Assembly: GCF_025822765.1 (NCBI RefSeq)
Contig: NZ_JACKUK010000023.1
Coordinates: 203,367 to 267,366 of the forward strand
Direction: 5' to 3'
DNA: 64,000 nt
Origin: Mycobacterium barrassiae
GTDB lineage: Bacteria; Actinomycetota; Actinomycetes; Mycobacteriales; Mycobacteriaceae
The notes under the pieces are model-generated. The model saw only the letters and a list, made by a program, of their open reading frames with translations, was not told the origin of the DNA and did not search any database. A program made the position numbers and the translations under genes. Positions 47,972-56,825 of the stretch are shown here, one piece after another (the stretch's first letter is position 1; each line of letters starts with the position of its first letter).

Positions 47972-48262
47972 TCAGGCCGGCCGCCCACCGGGACCGGTCG
48001 TCCCCACGTAGTTGCCGTTGTTGTAGTGGTCGGTGTAGGTGGTGCCGTCGCTGGCGCGATAGGTGCACGCCGAGCTCCTCAGGTCGACTGCGACGGCGGT
48101 TTGGTAGGTGCCGCCGGCCGCCTTGCACTCGGTCTTGATGGTGTTCTCGTTGATCGGCTTACCGAACGCGCTAGGCGCGGCGATCCCGGCGACTGCGGGC
48201 ATCGCGAGCGAGGCCGACAGCGCGGCGATGACCGCCGCGCGTTTGAACAGTGGATGTTTCAT
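47972..48262 (-). CDS. Small secreted protein with two cysteines
   Basis: The 96-residue product has a Sec signal peptide (MKHPLFKRAAVIAALSASLAMPAVAGIAA). The mature part contains IKTECKAAGGTYQT and SSACTYRASDGTTYTDHYNNGNYVGTT, with two cysteines that may pair. No family is recognised. The ATG at 48262 was preferred over the frame from 48292. The 234-bp gap to nicT carries the nicT promoter. A link to metal handling is unsupported. Confidence 0.75.
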   Translation of the reverse strand: MKHPLFKRAAVIAALSASLAMPAVAGIAAPSAFGKPINENTIKTECKAAGGTYQTAVAVDLRSSACTYRASDGTTYTDHYNNGNYVGTTGPGGRPA

Positions 48263-48572
48263 GACTTTCTCTTTCTGTTGAGAACCAGACACGGAGCGGC
48301 CTGGTCGTTTGGTTGACGAAAGCAGTGTCGGAAGCGAGGTTTCGGAAGTGCTGTTGCGATCGTGAAATATGCAGGTGAAGACGCTTTTAGCGAGGTCGAA
48401 ATCCCGGATCCGTCCGCCGCGATGTGCTCGCGGGCACGGGGGCTGTCACCCACATCGGTGATGGCCCGGTCGCGTCGCCCGCGATTTCACAAATGCATCA
48501 CGATCGCCGAATGTTCGCCCGGCACCGTTTCTCCGGATGGCCAACCGGGCCTACGAACTGAGGAGAGATGTG

Positions 48573-48659
48573 ATGGACATCGTGACCTATGGATGCGTCG
48601 GCTACATCCTGATCATGGGGCTGGCGTTGTATTACGCCCACCGCAATCGGGGCGAATGA
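48573..48659 (+). CDS. Predicted 28-residue membrane peptide
   Basis: The ATG at 48573 opens MDIVTYGCVGYILIMGLALYYAHRNRGE and ends in TGA at 48657. AGGAGAG lies about 6 nt upstream. A single hydrophobic helix with one cysteine is followed by a basic HRNR tail, so it would insert with the C-terminus inside. It converges with the ArsR regulator. No gene of this size is recognisable, so it is a prediction from the ribosome binding site and hydrophobicity only. Confidence 0.5.
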   Translation: MDIVTYGCVGYILIMGLALYYAHRNRGE

Positions 48660-48706
48660 AACACCCGACCGACCGGCGGATGCGGATTCGCCGGTCGGCT
48701 AGCGCA

Positions 48707-49048
48707 TCAGCGGTGCCGAGCGCCGATCCAGTGCAACAGATCGTGCACGGTCTCATCTTCGAGGCGGTAGCTGACCGATCGACCTACGCGTGTCGACGAC
48801 ACCCAGCCCTGTTGGCGGAGCACCCGAAGCGCCTGTGACACCGCGTTCTCGTTGCGCCCCAAGGCCGTCGCGAGATCGCCGACGCAGATCCCGGGCGCCC
48901 GGTGCAGCGCCAGCAAGATTTCAAGCCGGTTCGGATCGGACAACAGGTCGAAGCGCTGCGCCCAGCCCGACGTGTCGACGTCGGCAAGGGCCGACGTAGC
49001 GCGCCGCACGACCGCTTGGGCCTCTGCTTGCTCGCCGGTTTGCGCCAC
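48707..49048 (-). CDS. ArsR/SmtB family metalloregulator
   Basis: The 113-residue protein has a winged helix-turn-helix (RFDLLSDPNRLEILLALHRAPGICVGDLATALGRNENAVSQALRVLRQQGWVSSTRVGRSVSYRLED). The C-terminal HDLLHWIGARHR contains Asp and His residues that are typical helix-alpha5 metal ligands. Only one cysteine is present, in the recognition-helix region, so the sensor type is unclear. The GTG at 49048 lies 6 nt from TAGATT. It may regulate nicT. Confidence 0.88.
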   Translation of the reverse strand: MAQTGEQAEAQAVVRRATSALADVDTSGWAQRFDLLSDPNRLEILLALHRAPGICVGDLATALGRNENAVSQALRVLRQQGWVSSTRVGRSVSYRLEDETVHDLLHWIGARHR

Positions 49049-49054
49049 CAATCA

Positions 49055-49060
49055 AATCTA
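49055..49060 (-). promoter_or_regulatory. Candidate -10 of the ArsR gene
   Basis: On the minus strand TAGATT ends 6 nt before the GTG at 49048, predicting a leaderless transcript. No copy of the nicT-type TGAACA repeat is found here. Confidence 0.45.
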
Positions 49061-49094
49061 ATCCCTCGGACGGCCGAAACCGCCCAGCAACGGC

Positions 49095-49946
49095 CTATCG
49101 CTTTGTCGCGGTGATCACCACGTACTCGGCGTCCCAGTGCGAGCGGCCTGCGACTCCCTGGTCCCAAGTGGCCACGAAATGCAGGAAATCCCGGTCCAGC
49201 TCGTCGACCCGGTCCGGTTGGTCGGCGTTGAACCGGTAGGCGGCGATGGTCGGACCGTAGTTGCGCTTCCAGTACTCGCGAAACTCGAGCGGATTCGAGC
49301 AGTGGTCCATCCGCACGGTCTGTCGCCGGAACGTGAGGTCGCTGACCCGGTCCCCGAACAACTCGCGGACGTGGCTCTCATCGCCCCACAACGGCGGCGG
49401 CTTGGCTCCCGGCGGAGGCGGCGGTGCATACGGCTTCATCGTGGCGAACAAGTTGCCGATGAACCCCTGTGGCGTCCAGTTGATCATCCCGATGGTCCCG
49501 CCGGGCCGCACGACACGGACGAGCTCGTCGGCGGTCACCTGGTGATGAGGTGCGAACATCGCACCAACGCAGGACATTACGACGTCAAAGCTGTTGTCGG
49601 CGAACGGTAGCGCCTCGGCGTCGGCCTCGATCCATTCCAGCTCGACATCGCGTTCGGCTGCGATGCGCCGCCCGACATCGAACAGTTCGGGGGTCAGATC
49701 GCTCGCCGTCACAACGGCTCCCGTCGAGGCGGCCGGAACCGCCGCATTGCCCGAGCCGGCGGCGACGTCGAGCACCCGCTGGCCCGCACGTACGCCGCAC
49801 GCGCGAACAAGTTCGGCGCCGAGCGAGGGAATCAGCTCGGCCGCGACGGCGGGATAATCGCCCGACGCCCACAGCGCACGGTGCTTGGCTTTGAGCTCAC
49901 GGTCGGCTCCGCCCGACTCGATGACGGCTATGCCTTGGTTTGTCAT
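49095..49946 (-). CDS. Class I SAM-dependent methyltransferase
   Basis: The 283-residue protein has motif I VLDVAAGSGNAAVPAA. DADALPFADNSFDVVMSCVGAMFAPH follows (the motif II/post-II region), and LVRVVRPGGTIGMINW after it. It belongs to the UbiE/methyltransferase_11 type. The C-terminal half, with CSNPLEFREYWKRNYGPTIAAYRF, is typical of a mycobacterial subgroup with unknown substrate. The ATG at 49946 has AGAAGGG upstream. It lies on the same strand, 46 bp from the ArsR gene. Confidence 0.88.
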   Translation of the reverse strand: MTNQGIAVIESGGADRELKAKHRALWASGDYPAVAAELIPSLGAELVRACGVRAGQRVLDVAAGSGNAAVPAASTGAVVTASDLTPELFDVGRRIAAERDVELEWIEADAEALPFADNSFDVVMSCVGAMFAPHHQVTADELVRVVRPGGTIGMINWTPQGFIGNLFATMKPYAPPPPPGAKPPPLWGDESHVRELFGDRVSDLTFRRQTVRMDHCSNPLEFREYWKRNYGPTIAAYRFNADQPDRVDELDRDFLHFVATWDQGVAGRSHWDAEYVVITATKR

Positions 49947-50213
49947 TTCCCGACCCTTCTGGCTTGTACCGCTCGGCGAGCGGTTCGGTGATGAATCCAA
50001 CGGTGCCGGGGCTTGCTTTGACGATTGTTGGCGAATCGTGAAATCCGCTGGTGACGGGCGTCGGTTATGGCTCCATCCTGCACTCCTGGCGACCGCACGT
50101 ACAGCCTGAACTGGCTGTTTCCAGCAACGACTCAGCTTGTCTCCAGCGCGGACGACACAGAGGCGCTCTCACTTCAACGGGTCCCCGGGCCGACAGCAGT
50201 TTCACACCTGCGA
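49947..50213. other. Intergenic region between the AfsR-type gene and the methyltransferase gene
   Basis: These 267 bases hold the 3' flank of the AfsR-type gene and the upstream region of the methyltransferase. I found no gene, no strong hairpin and no confident promoter. Confidence 0.3.
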
Positions 50214-53060
50214 TCAGCAGTACCGACCCAGTGCCGCACGCGCGCGGAGCACCGCCTCCACTCCACTCGGCGCTGCGACGAGCTCGGAGTCAGACTCCGT
50301 CTGCTCCGATGCCAATGGTGATGCTCTCCCCGCCTTGATCAGCGCGCGATGAAGCGCGAGGGCATCGTCAGCGGCACCCACCCGCTTGAGAAACCGAGTG
50401 GCATACCGCAGGTTGAGCCACTGTTGACTCCAATCCCCCACCCTGTCCCAATGATCCAGCACCGCGATGAGATCGTTTGCCGCAGTGGAAGGTTCCCCAT
50501 GAACCGCCCGGGTCGCAGCCGCCTCCATCAGCGCGATGCCTTCCCACCAGAAGTTCTGTACAGACGACGCGAGCTCGGCCGCCTCGTCGAAAACAGTCAG
50601 CGCCCGATCCGGCTCCGACTTCTTGAGCACCAACCCGAGTGCGTACCGCGCCATCGAACGCGCCGTCGGATTGCCGGTTTCGTCGGAGACCCATACCGCC
50701 TCTTCTGCGGCGGCCAATCCCTTCTCCGGAGTGCGCAACGCGGATTGGCATATCGCGATGTAGAAGAGCGTCCACACCAGCCGAATCGGGTCGTCGTCGC
50801 GCCGCGCCTTTTTCATCTCCGTCTCGTAATGCGCCAGCGCGGTCTGCGGATCCCCCTCGTACAGAGCCACGTCCGCGAGGACGTCCCCCAGGTAGGCGAC
50901 GCGCCCGTTTCCGCGGGCCGGATCGCGGCCGTCGGCGAGTGTGGCGAGTGCACGGACGCGGTCGTGATCGCCTTGGTTCCACGCACCACGCGCAGCGAAT
51001 CCGAGGACGGCTGGGAACAGCGGGTGGTCCGGTTCGGCGACCCGCAGGAGACGCTCCGCCCAGCCTGACGCCTCGTAGCCCACACGCAGGTGGCCTAACT
51101 CAGACAATGAGCTGACCAACCGATACGCCAGGTCGACGTGGGAGTCGGTGATGGCATATTCGAACGCCACGCGCAGGTTGCCGAAGTCGGGCAATGTCCG
51201 CTCGACCCACGCCTGCTCGTCCGGACCGTGCATTCCCGCGGCGGTTCGCTCTGCCAGCGCCGTGTAGTACTGCGCGTGGCGCTCATGGCATCGGTCATCG
51301 CCACCGGCCGCCTCGAGGCGCTCGCGGCCGTAGGCGCGCAGTGTCTCCAGTACCCAGTACCGTGCGGTCGTCGCGCCTGCGCGCATGGTCACCATGGACT
51401 TGTCGACGAGACTGCTGAGCAGTTCGAGCGTGTCTTCCTCGGCATCGCGGTCCGCACCGCACACCCCATGTGCGGCTTCGAGATCGAACCCGCCCGCGAA
51501 CACGGACAGTCGGGTGAACAGCGACTGCTCCCGTTCGGACAGCAGCCGATAGGACCAGTCGATGGTGGCGGCCAGGCTCTGTTGCCTTGGCGAGGCTCCG
51601 CGGGCGCCTCCACTGAGCAGGCGCAGCCCGTCCAACCGCCGGGCCAGGTCGAGGCTGCCCATCGACCTGATCCGCGCCGCGGCCAGTTCGATGGCGAGCG
51701 GAAGACCGTCGACCTGACGACAGATCTCGGCGACCGCACCCACGGGCTCGCGGTCGAGGTCGAAGTCGGGTCGGCCCGCCTTGGCTCGGTCGGCGAACAA
51801 CGCGGTCGCATCGGCAAGTTCCATCGGGGGCACCGCGACGATTCGCTCGCCCTCGACCCCAAGCGACTCGCGACTCGTCGCGAGCACCGAAACCCTCGGA
51901 CAGTTCTTCACGATGCGATCGACGACGTGCGCCGCGGCATCGAGCACATGTTCGCAGTTGTCCACGACCAACAAAAGCTCACGCGTGCACAAGTATTCGA
52001 TGATCGTCGACTCGATATCGAGGCCCTGCCGTTGCTGCAACCGCAACGCCGCGGCGAGGGCGAAGCCGACTGCGGCGGCGTCCTCGACCGGCGCCAGTTC
52101 GCACAGCCACACGCCATCACGAAAGCGATCCCGTTCACCGGCGGCCGCCTCCAGTGCCAGCCTGGTCTTGCCGACACCGCCGACTCCGGTGAGCGTGACC
52201 AACGGGCCGTCGCGCAGCGCTTCGGACACCATCGACAGCTCCTGCTGACGACCGATGAAGCTCGTCGCGCGCCGGGGCAGCACCACCTGGGACACCGACG
52301 GCGCAGAAGGCGTTTCCGGCGGCCTGACCTGGTCGCCCTCGAGGAGCTGCTCGTGTACAGCGCGCAACGACGCACTCGGGTCGACGCCGAGTTCCTCGAC
52401 GAGCCGGTCACGCATCTGCCGGTAGGTATCGAGAGCCTCGGCCTGGCGGCCGCTGCGGTAGAGGGCCAACATCAACTGTCCCGCCAGGCGTTCGTCGAGC
52501 GGATTGGCGTGCACCGCGGCGGTGAGGTCGGCCAGCAGCTCGCTATGTCGGCCTGCCTGCAGCGCGGCGTCGTTGCGGTCCAGAACAACCGAAAGTCGTT
52601 CCAGCTCAAGGGAACGCCGGTGATCGTTGATCCATGGGGTGTCGAGCGTCGCGAACGGGTCACCGCGCCAAAGCCCGAGCGCATGCTCGAAAAGATCGGT
52701 CGCCGCGGCCGGTGAGCTTGCCGCCCGCGCTTCAGCCACCAGCCCGCGGTACCGATGAACGTCGACGGTGGTGGGGTCAGCCTTCAGCACATAGCCGCCC
52801 GGTCCCCGAACGATCTCCACCTCGTCGGTCACCGAGAGCGCGGTCCGTAGCCGGGAAAGATAGCCCGCGATGGCGTTTCGCGCGCGGTGCGGAGGCTCGT
52901 CTGCCCACACCCGATCGATGAGTCGTTCGGCGGACACCGCGTGATTCACATCGATCAGCAGAGCGACGAGCACGCATCGCTGCCGCGCGTGCCCCACATC
53001 GATTCGGGTCCCGTCGACCAGAACTTCGACATCACCGAGTAACCGGAATTGCACTGCCAT
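50214..53060 (-). CDS. AfsR/SARP-type regulator with NB-ARC ATPase and TPR-like repeats
   Basis: The 948-residue regulator starts with an OmpR-like winged helix (MAVQFRLLGDVEVLVDGTRIDVG, residues 1-95). A BTAD domain follows at about 96-240. An NB-ARC/STAND ATPase has Walker A GVGGVGKTRLALEAA near residue 290-300 and LLLVVDNCEHVLD as Walker B. A long helical repeat region makes up the C-terminal half. Such proteins activate secondary-metabolism or stress genes after ligand-driven ATP binding. No biosynthetic cluster is next to it, so targets are unknown. Confidence 0.9.
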   Translation of the reverse strand: MAVQFRLLGDVEVLVDGTRIDVGHARQRCVLVALLIDVNHAVSAERLIDRVWADEPPHRARNAIAGYLSRLRTALSVTDEVEIVRGPGGYVLKADPTTVDVHRYRGLVAEARAASSPAAATDLFEHALGLWRGDPFATLDTPWINDHRRSLELERLSVVLDRNDAALQAGRHSELLADLTAAVHANPLDERLAGQLMLALYRSGRQAEALDTYRQMRDRLVEELGVDPSASLRAVHEQLLEGDQVRPPETPSAPSVSQVVLPRRATSFIGRQQELSMVSEALRDGPLVTLTGVGGVGKTRLALEAAAGERDRFRDGVWLCELAPVEDAAAVGFALAAALRLQQRQGLDIESTIIEYLCTRELLLVVDNCEHVLDAAAHVVDRIVKNCPRVSVLATSRESLGVEGERIVAVPPMELADATALFADRAKAGRPDFDLDREPVGAVAEICRQVDGLPLAIELAAARIRSMGSLDLARRLDGLRLLSGGARGASPRQQSLAATIDWSYRLLSEREQSLFTRLSVFAGGFDLEAAHGVCGADRDAEEDTLELLSSLVDKSMVTMRAGATTARYWVLETLRAYGRERLEAAGGDDRCHERHAQYYTALAERTAAGMHGPDEQAWVERTLPDFGNLRVAFEYAITDSHVDLAYRLVSSLSELGHLRVGYEASGWAERLLRVAEPDHPLFPAVLGFAARGAWNQGDHDRVRALATLADGRDPARGNGRVAYLGDVLADVALYEGDPQTALAHYETEMKKARRDDDPIRLVWTLFYIAICQSALRTPEKGLAAAEEAVWVSDETGNPTARSMARYALGLVLKKSEPDRALTVFDEAAELASSVQNFWWEGIALMEAAATRAVHGEPSTAANDLIAVLDHWDRVGDWSQQWLNLRYATRFLKRVGAADDALALHRALIKAGRASPLASEQTESDSELVAAPSGVEAVLRARAALGRYC

Positions 53061-53135
53061 CCCGTACAGGATTCACCAGACCGACAGACGCGTCCGGCAA
53101 TTCGCTGTTAATGGGGTCACAGACCGAGCTGTCGG

Positions 53136-53858
53136 TCAGTCCAGGAATCCGTGCAGCAGCGTGGCCGAACCTTCGACGTGCGCCCGCATCGCGGACGCCG
53201 CACCCTCACAGTCGCCCGCGAGGATCGCCATCACGATCGCCTCGTGCTGTTCGTCGGAGTGCGCGATGTTGCGCGGCAGCAACGGGATCTGGTCCAGCAA
53301 GCCGTTGAGCCGCATCCGGTTCTCGGCGACGAGCGGCACGAGCGACGGCGACCCGGCCGCCTCGGCGATCGCCAGATGCAGTCGCGAATCCAGCCTCCGG
53401 TAGTCATCGGGTGCTGCACCGCGGACGTCGGACAGCCGCGCCCACAACTCCTCCCGCTCCGCGGCGGTCAGTGTGCGGTTGGCGGCCATCCGCGCGGCAC
53501 CGACCTCCAGGATCTCGCGCAGCCGCAGCGCATCGTCGATCTCTGCGCGGGTTACTCCGTCGGTGCCGCCGGTCTGCCGGGGCAGTTCGTCGGCAAGGAA
53601 CGTGCCGCCGTAGCGTCCTCGCCGGGACAGCAGATATCCCGCGTCGGCCAACGACTTGATGGCCTCGCGTACGGTGTCGCGGCTGACTCCGAGCCGAGCG
53701 GCGAGTTCCCGCTCAGGCGGCAGCGACTCCCCGGGCCGCAGTACCCCGAGCCGGATGGTCTGCAGCAGACGCCCCACGGTGTCCTCGAACGCATTGCCCG
53801 GCCGCACCGGGCGCAGCAGTGCCTCGCTGGCCAGTGGTACGTCGGGATCCGCGGTCAT
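53136..53858 (-). CDS. GntR/FadR family transcriptional regulator
   Basis: The 240-residue regulator has a GntR winged helix (LLQTIRLGVLRPGESLPPERELAARLGVSRDTVREAIKSLADAGYLLSRRGRYGGTFL). An FCD helical domain with the conserved Asp/His metal or effector site follows (EIDDALRLREILEVGAARMAA, RLDSRLHLAIAEAAG). It is the last gene of the glnA4 operon, 15 bp after the SDR gene, and is the best candidate for the inverted repeat upstream of the permease. Confidence 0.9.
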   Translation of the reverse strand: MTADPDVPLASEALLRPVRPGNAFEDTVGRLLQTIRLGVLRPGESLPPERELAARLGVSRDTVREAIKSLADAGYLLSRRGRYGGTFLADELPRQTGGTDGVTRAEIDDALRLREILEVGAARMAANRTLTAAEREELWARLSDVRGAAPDDYRRLDSRLHLAIAEAAGSPSLVPLVAENRMRLNGLLDQIPLLPRNIAHSDEQHEAIVMAILAGDCEGAASAMRAHVEGSATLLHGFLD

Positions 53859-53873
53859 GGTCTAGGGCACGGA

Positions 53874-54647
53874 TCAGAGTGGGGTCACATAGTGGCCGCT
53901 TATGCCACCGTCGACGAGGAACGACGAGGCAGTGATGAACGACGCGTCGTCGCTGGCCAAAAATGCCACCGCGGCGGCGAGTTCCTCCGGTTCAGCGAAC
54001 CGTCCGACCGGAACGTGCACCAGCCGTCGCGCCGCCCGCTCCGGGTCCTTGGCGAACAGTTCCTGCAGCAGTGGCGTGTTCACTGGCCCCGGGCACAGCG
54101 CGTTCACCCTGATGCCCTGCCGTGCGTACTGCACCCCCAGCTCGCGGGACATGGCCAACACGCCACCTTTTGACGCGGTGTAGGAGATCTGCGATGTCGC
54201 CGAACCCATCACCGCCACGAACGACGCGGTGTTGATGATCGACCCCTTCTGGTTCGGGACCATGTGCCGCAGTGCCGCCTTGCAGCACAGGAACACCGAC
54301 TTCAGGTTCACGTCCTGCACCCGCTGCCACGCGTCGAGGCCGGTGTCCTCGATCAGGTCGTCCTCGGGCGGCGAGATACCCGCGTTGTTGAACGCGATAT
54401 CGACCGACCCGTGCGTCTTCGCGGCGGTGTCGAACAACGTATCCACAGCCACTTCGTCCGAGACATCCACCGGCACAAAGGTTCCGCCGAGTTCATCGGC
54501 GACCTCTTTGCCTGCGATCGGATCGATGTCACCGATGACGACGGTCGCGCCCTCGGCCTGCATGCGTCGTGCGGATGCCAGCCCGATTCCGCTCGCACCG
54601 CCGGTGATGACGGCCACCTTGCCGGCCAACCGCTGAGTCAGATCCAT
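53874..54647 (-). CDS. Short-chain dehydrogenase/reductase
   Basis: The 257-residue enzyme has the NAD motif VAVITGGASGIGLASARRM. The catalytic triad is in NTASFVAVMGSATSQISYTASKGG, with the Ser, Tyr and Lys of YxxxK. NAGIS is also present. It matches Rv2857c in place. In this operon it is the natural candidate for oxidising the hydroxyl of a gamma-glutamylated intermediate. Its ATG abuts the aldC stop (TAGATG) and is preceded by GGAGG. Confidence 0.93.
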   Translation of the reverse strand: MDLTQRLAGKVAVITGGASGIGLASARRMQAEGATVVIGDIDPIAGKEVADELGGTFVPVDVSDEVAVDTLFDTAAKTHGSVDIAFNNAGISPPEDDLIEDTGLDAWQRVQDVNLKSVFLCCKAALRHMVPNQKGSIINTASFVAVMGSATSQISYTASKGGVLAMSRELGVQYARQGIRVNALCPGPVNTPLLQELFAKDPERAARRLVHVPVGRFAEPEELAAAVAFLASDDASFITASSFLVDGGISGHYVTPL

Positions 54648-56015
54648 CTAGAGGGCCTCCTGGACTGCGAAGAATACGTTCTTGGTTTCGGTGAAGGACA
54701 GCGGCGCGTCCGGCCCGAGCTCGCGGCCGAGACCGGACTGTTTGAATCCGCCGAACGGGGTGTTGTATCGCACCGACGAGTGCGAATTGACCGACAAGTT
54801 ACCGGATTCCACCGCGCGTGACACCCGCAGCGCCCGGGAGAGATTGTCCGTCCAGATCGACCCCGACAACCCGTACGGGGTGTCGTTCGCGAGAGCGATG
54901 GCATCGGCCTCATCGTCGAACGGCAGCACCACCACGACCGGTCCGAAGATCTCCTCGCGGACGGTGCGGTCGTCACGCTGCGGCGTCAGCACGGTGGGCG
55001 GGAACCAATACCCGGGTCCCGAAGGCGCGTCACCCCGGAACGCGACGGGCGCGTCATCGGGCACGAAGGAGGCGACGGTGTTCCAGTGGGCCTTCGACAC
55101 CAGCGGACCCATCTCGGTGTCCGTCGAGCGTGGATCGCCGACGACGACACCCTTGACCGCCGGCTCCAGCAGCTCCATGAACCGGTCGTATACATTGCGC
55201 TGCACCAGGATTCGACTACGCGCGCAGCAGTCCTGGCCGGCATTGTCGAACACCCCGTACGGCGCGGTCGCGGCCGCCTGCTCCAGATCGCAGTCGTCGA
55301 ACACGATGTTTGCGCTCTTGCCGCCCAGTTCCAGCGTGACGCGCTTGACCTGGGTCGCGGCACCGGCCATCACCCGCGTGCCGACCTCGGTCGAGCCGGT
55401 GAACACGATCTTGCGCACATCGGGATGGGTGACGAATCGTTCGCCGACAACCGAACCCTTGCCGGGCAGCACCTGGAAGAGATCAGCGGGCAGCCCCGCG
55501 TCGATTGCGAGTTCGCCCAACCGGATCGTCGTCAGCGGGGTCCATTCGGCGGGCTTGATCAGCACGGCGTTCCCGGCGGCCAGGGCGGGCGCGAAACCCC
55601 ATGACGCGATGGTCATCGGAAAATTCCACGGCGTGATGACGCCGACGACGCCGAGCGGTTCGTTGAACGTGACGTCCAGCCCACCCGCGACGGGAATCTG
55701 CTTGCCCGACAGTCGCTCCGGGGTCGCCGAATAGAACTGAAGGACGTCACGGACGTGCCCGGCCTCCCACTTGGCGTTGCCGATCGGGTGCCCGGAGTTG
55801 GCGACCTCCAGCTCAGCCAACTCGTCGACGTGGGCGTCCACCGCCGCGGCGAAGGCTCGCAGCGCCGCTGCTCGCTCGGCCGGCGCCAACCGCGCCCACT
55901 GCCTCTGTGCCGATTTGGCGCGTGCGACAGCGTCGTCGACGCCCGCCTCATCGGTCTGCTCCACCGTGCGCAGCAGGTCCTCGGTCGCGGGGTTGATGAC
56001 GTCGGAGGTGCTCAA
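54648..56015 (-). CDS. aldC: NAD-dependent aldehyde dehydrogenase AldC
   Basis: The 455-residue enzyme has the ALDH motifs TPWNFPMTIASWGFAPALAAGNAVLIKPAEWTP and FTGSTEVGTRVM. The catalytic glutamate is in TLELGGKSANIV and the cysteine in NAGQDCCARSRILV. It oxidises an aldehyde to an acid, here most likely a gamma-glutamyl aldehyde. The TTG start at 56015 overlaps the upstream stop (TTGA), with AAGGGTGGG just upstream. It matches Rv2858c. Confidence 0.94.
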   Translation of the reverse strand: MSTSDVINPATEDLLRTVEQTDEAGVDDAVARAKSAQRQWARLAPAERAAALRAFAAAVDAHVDELAELEVANSGHPIGNAKWEAGHVRDVLQFYSATPERLSGKQIPVAGGLDVTFNEPLGVVGVITPWNFPMTIASWGFAPALAAGNAVLIKPAEWTPLTTIRLGELAIDAGLPADLFQVLPGKGSVVGERFVTHPDVRKIVFTGSTEVGTRVMAGAATQVKRVTLELGGKSANIVFDDCDLEQAAATAPYGVFDNAGQDCCARSRILVQRNVYDRFMELLEPAVKGVVVGDPRSTDTEMGPLVSKAHWNTVASFVPDDAPVAFRGDAPSGPGYWFPPTVLTPQRDDRTVREEIFGPVVVVLPFDDEADAIALANDTPYGLSGSIWTDNLSRALRVSRAVESGNLSVNSHSSVRYNTPFGGFKQSGLGRELGPDAPLSFTETKNVFFAVQEAL

Positions 56016-56749
56016 GCGCCCACCCTTTCGTTCGCATAGGCCGCTGCGGCCTCGACGGCCGCCGCGAACAGCCTGAGGTCGTCCAGCCGTTCTTCGGGAT
56101 GCCACTGGACAGCCACGACAAAGTTGTGGCCAGGCATTTCCACCGCCTCGATCACGTCGTCGCTGTCCTGCGCGCTGACGATCAACCCGTGGCCCAGCGT
56201 GTCGATGGCTTGATGGTGGTAGCACTGCGCGTCCGACGACTCGCCGATGATCGCGGCCAGTCGCGTGCCGGCGATCGTGCGCACCGACGATGTGGAGAAC
56301 ACTGCGTTGCCCTGCTGATGGCGGGTGTGGCCGAGGACGTCGGGCAGGTGCTGATGCAACGTGCCGCCGAGCGCGACGTTGAGCACCTGGGCGCCACGGC
56401 AGATGCCCAGTACCGGCATGCCGCGCTGAATCGCACCGCGTACCAACGCGAATTCGAAGGCGTCGCGCATGCGGTTGTCTTCGACCGGCTCGTCGGTGGC
56501 GGGATGCCGGTCCTGGCCGTAGCTGGCGGGTCCCACGTCCCGTCCGCCGGTGATGATCAGCCCGTCGAGCCCGTCGAGCACCGTGTCGGCGATGTCGGCG
56601 TCGACCGGCTGCGGCGGCAACAGCACCGAGATGCCCCCGGCGAGGCCGACACCCTCGAAGTAGATCGCGGGCAGGAAGCTGGCCCGAACGTCCCACACGC
56701 CGGTCTGCGCCTGCTGCAGGTAGGTGGTCAACCCGAGAACGGGCCGCAC
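56012..56749 (-). CDS. Gamma-glutamyl-GABA hydrolase-like class I glutamine amidotransferase (PuuD type)
   Basis: The 245-residue enzyme has RPVLGLTTYLQQAQTGVWD and ITGGRDVGPASYG. The nucleophile cysteine lies in PVLGICRGAQVLNVALGGTLHQHLP, and the His-x-Glu pair in AVQWHPEERLDD. It releases glutamate from gamma-glutamyl compounds, as PuuD does in putrescine use. The GTG at 56749 starts at the domain edge. A TTG at 56839 gives 30 extra low-complexity residues. Rv2859c is the orthologue. Confidence 0.9.
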   Translation of the reverse strand: MRPVLGLTTYLQQAQTGVWDVRASFLPAIYFEGVGLAGGISVLLPPQPVDADIADTVLDGLDGLIITGGRDVGPASYGQDRHPATDEPVEDNRMRDAFEFALVRGAIQRGMPVLGICRGAQVLNVALGGTLHQHLPDVLGHTRHQQGNAVFSTSSVRTIAGTRLAAIIGESSDAQCYHHQAIDTLGHGLIVSAQDSDDVIEAVEMPGHNFVVAVQWHPEERLDDLRLFAAAVEAAAAYANERVGA

Positions 56750-56825
56750 CTTGTTTCCGCGAGCTGGGCCCCCGCGTGAGCTGGGGAACGCGGAGTCCCC
56801 CTTTTTGGCCCAACTCGGCGCGGAA

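Noticed and set aside
48362-48838. 158-residue plus-strand frame between the secreted-protein gene and ArsR
   Set aside because: It overlaps the ArsR gene in antisense, has no domain, and lacks a ribosome binding site. The 28-residue frame inside the interval is better supported.
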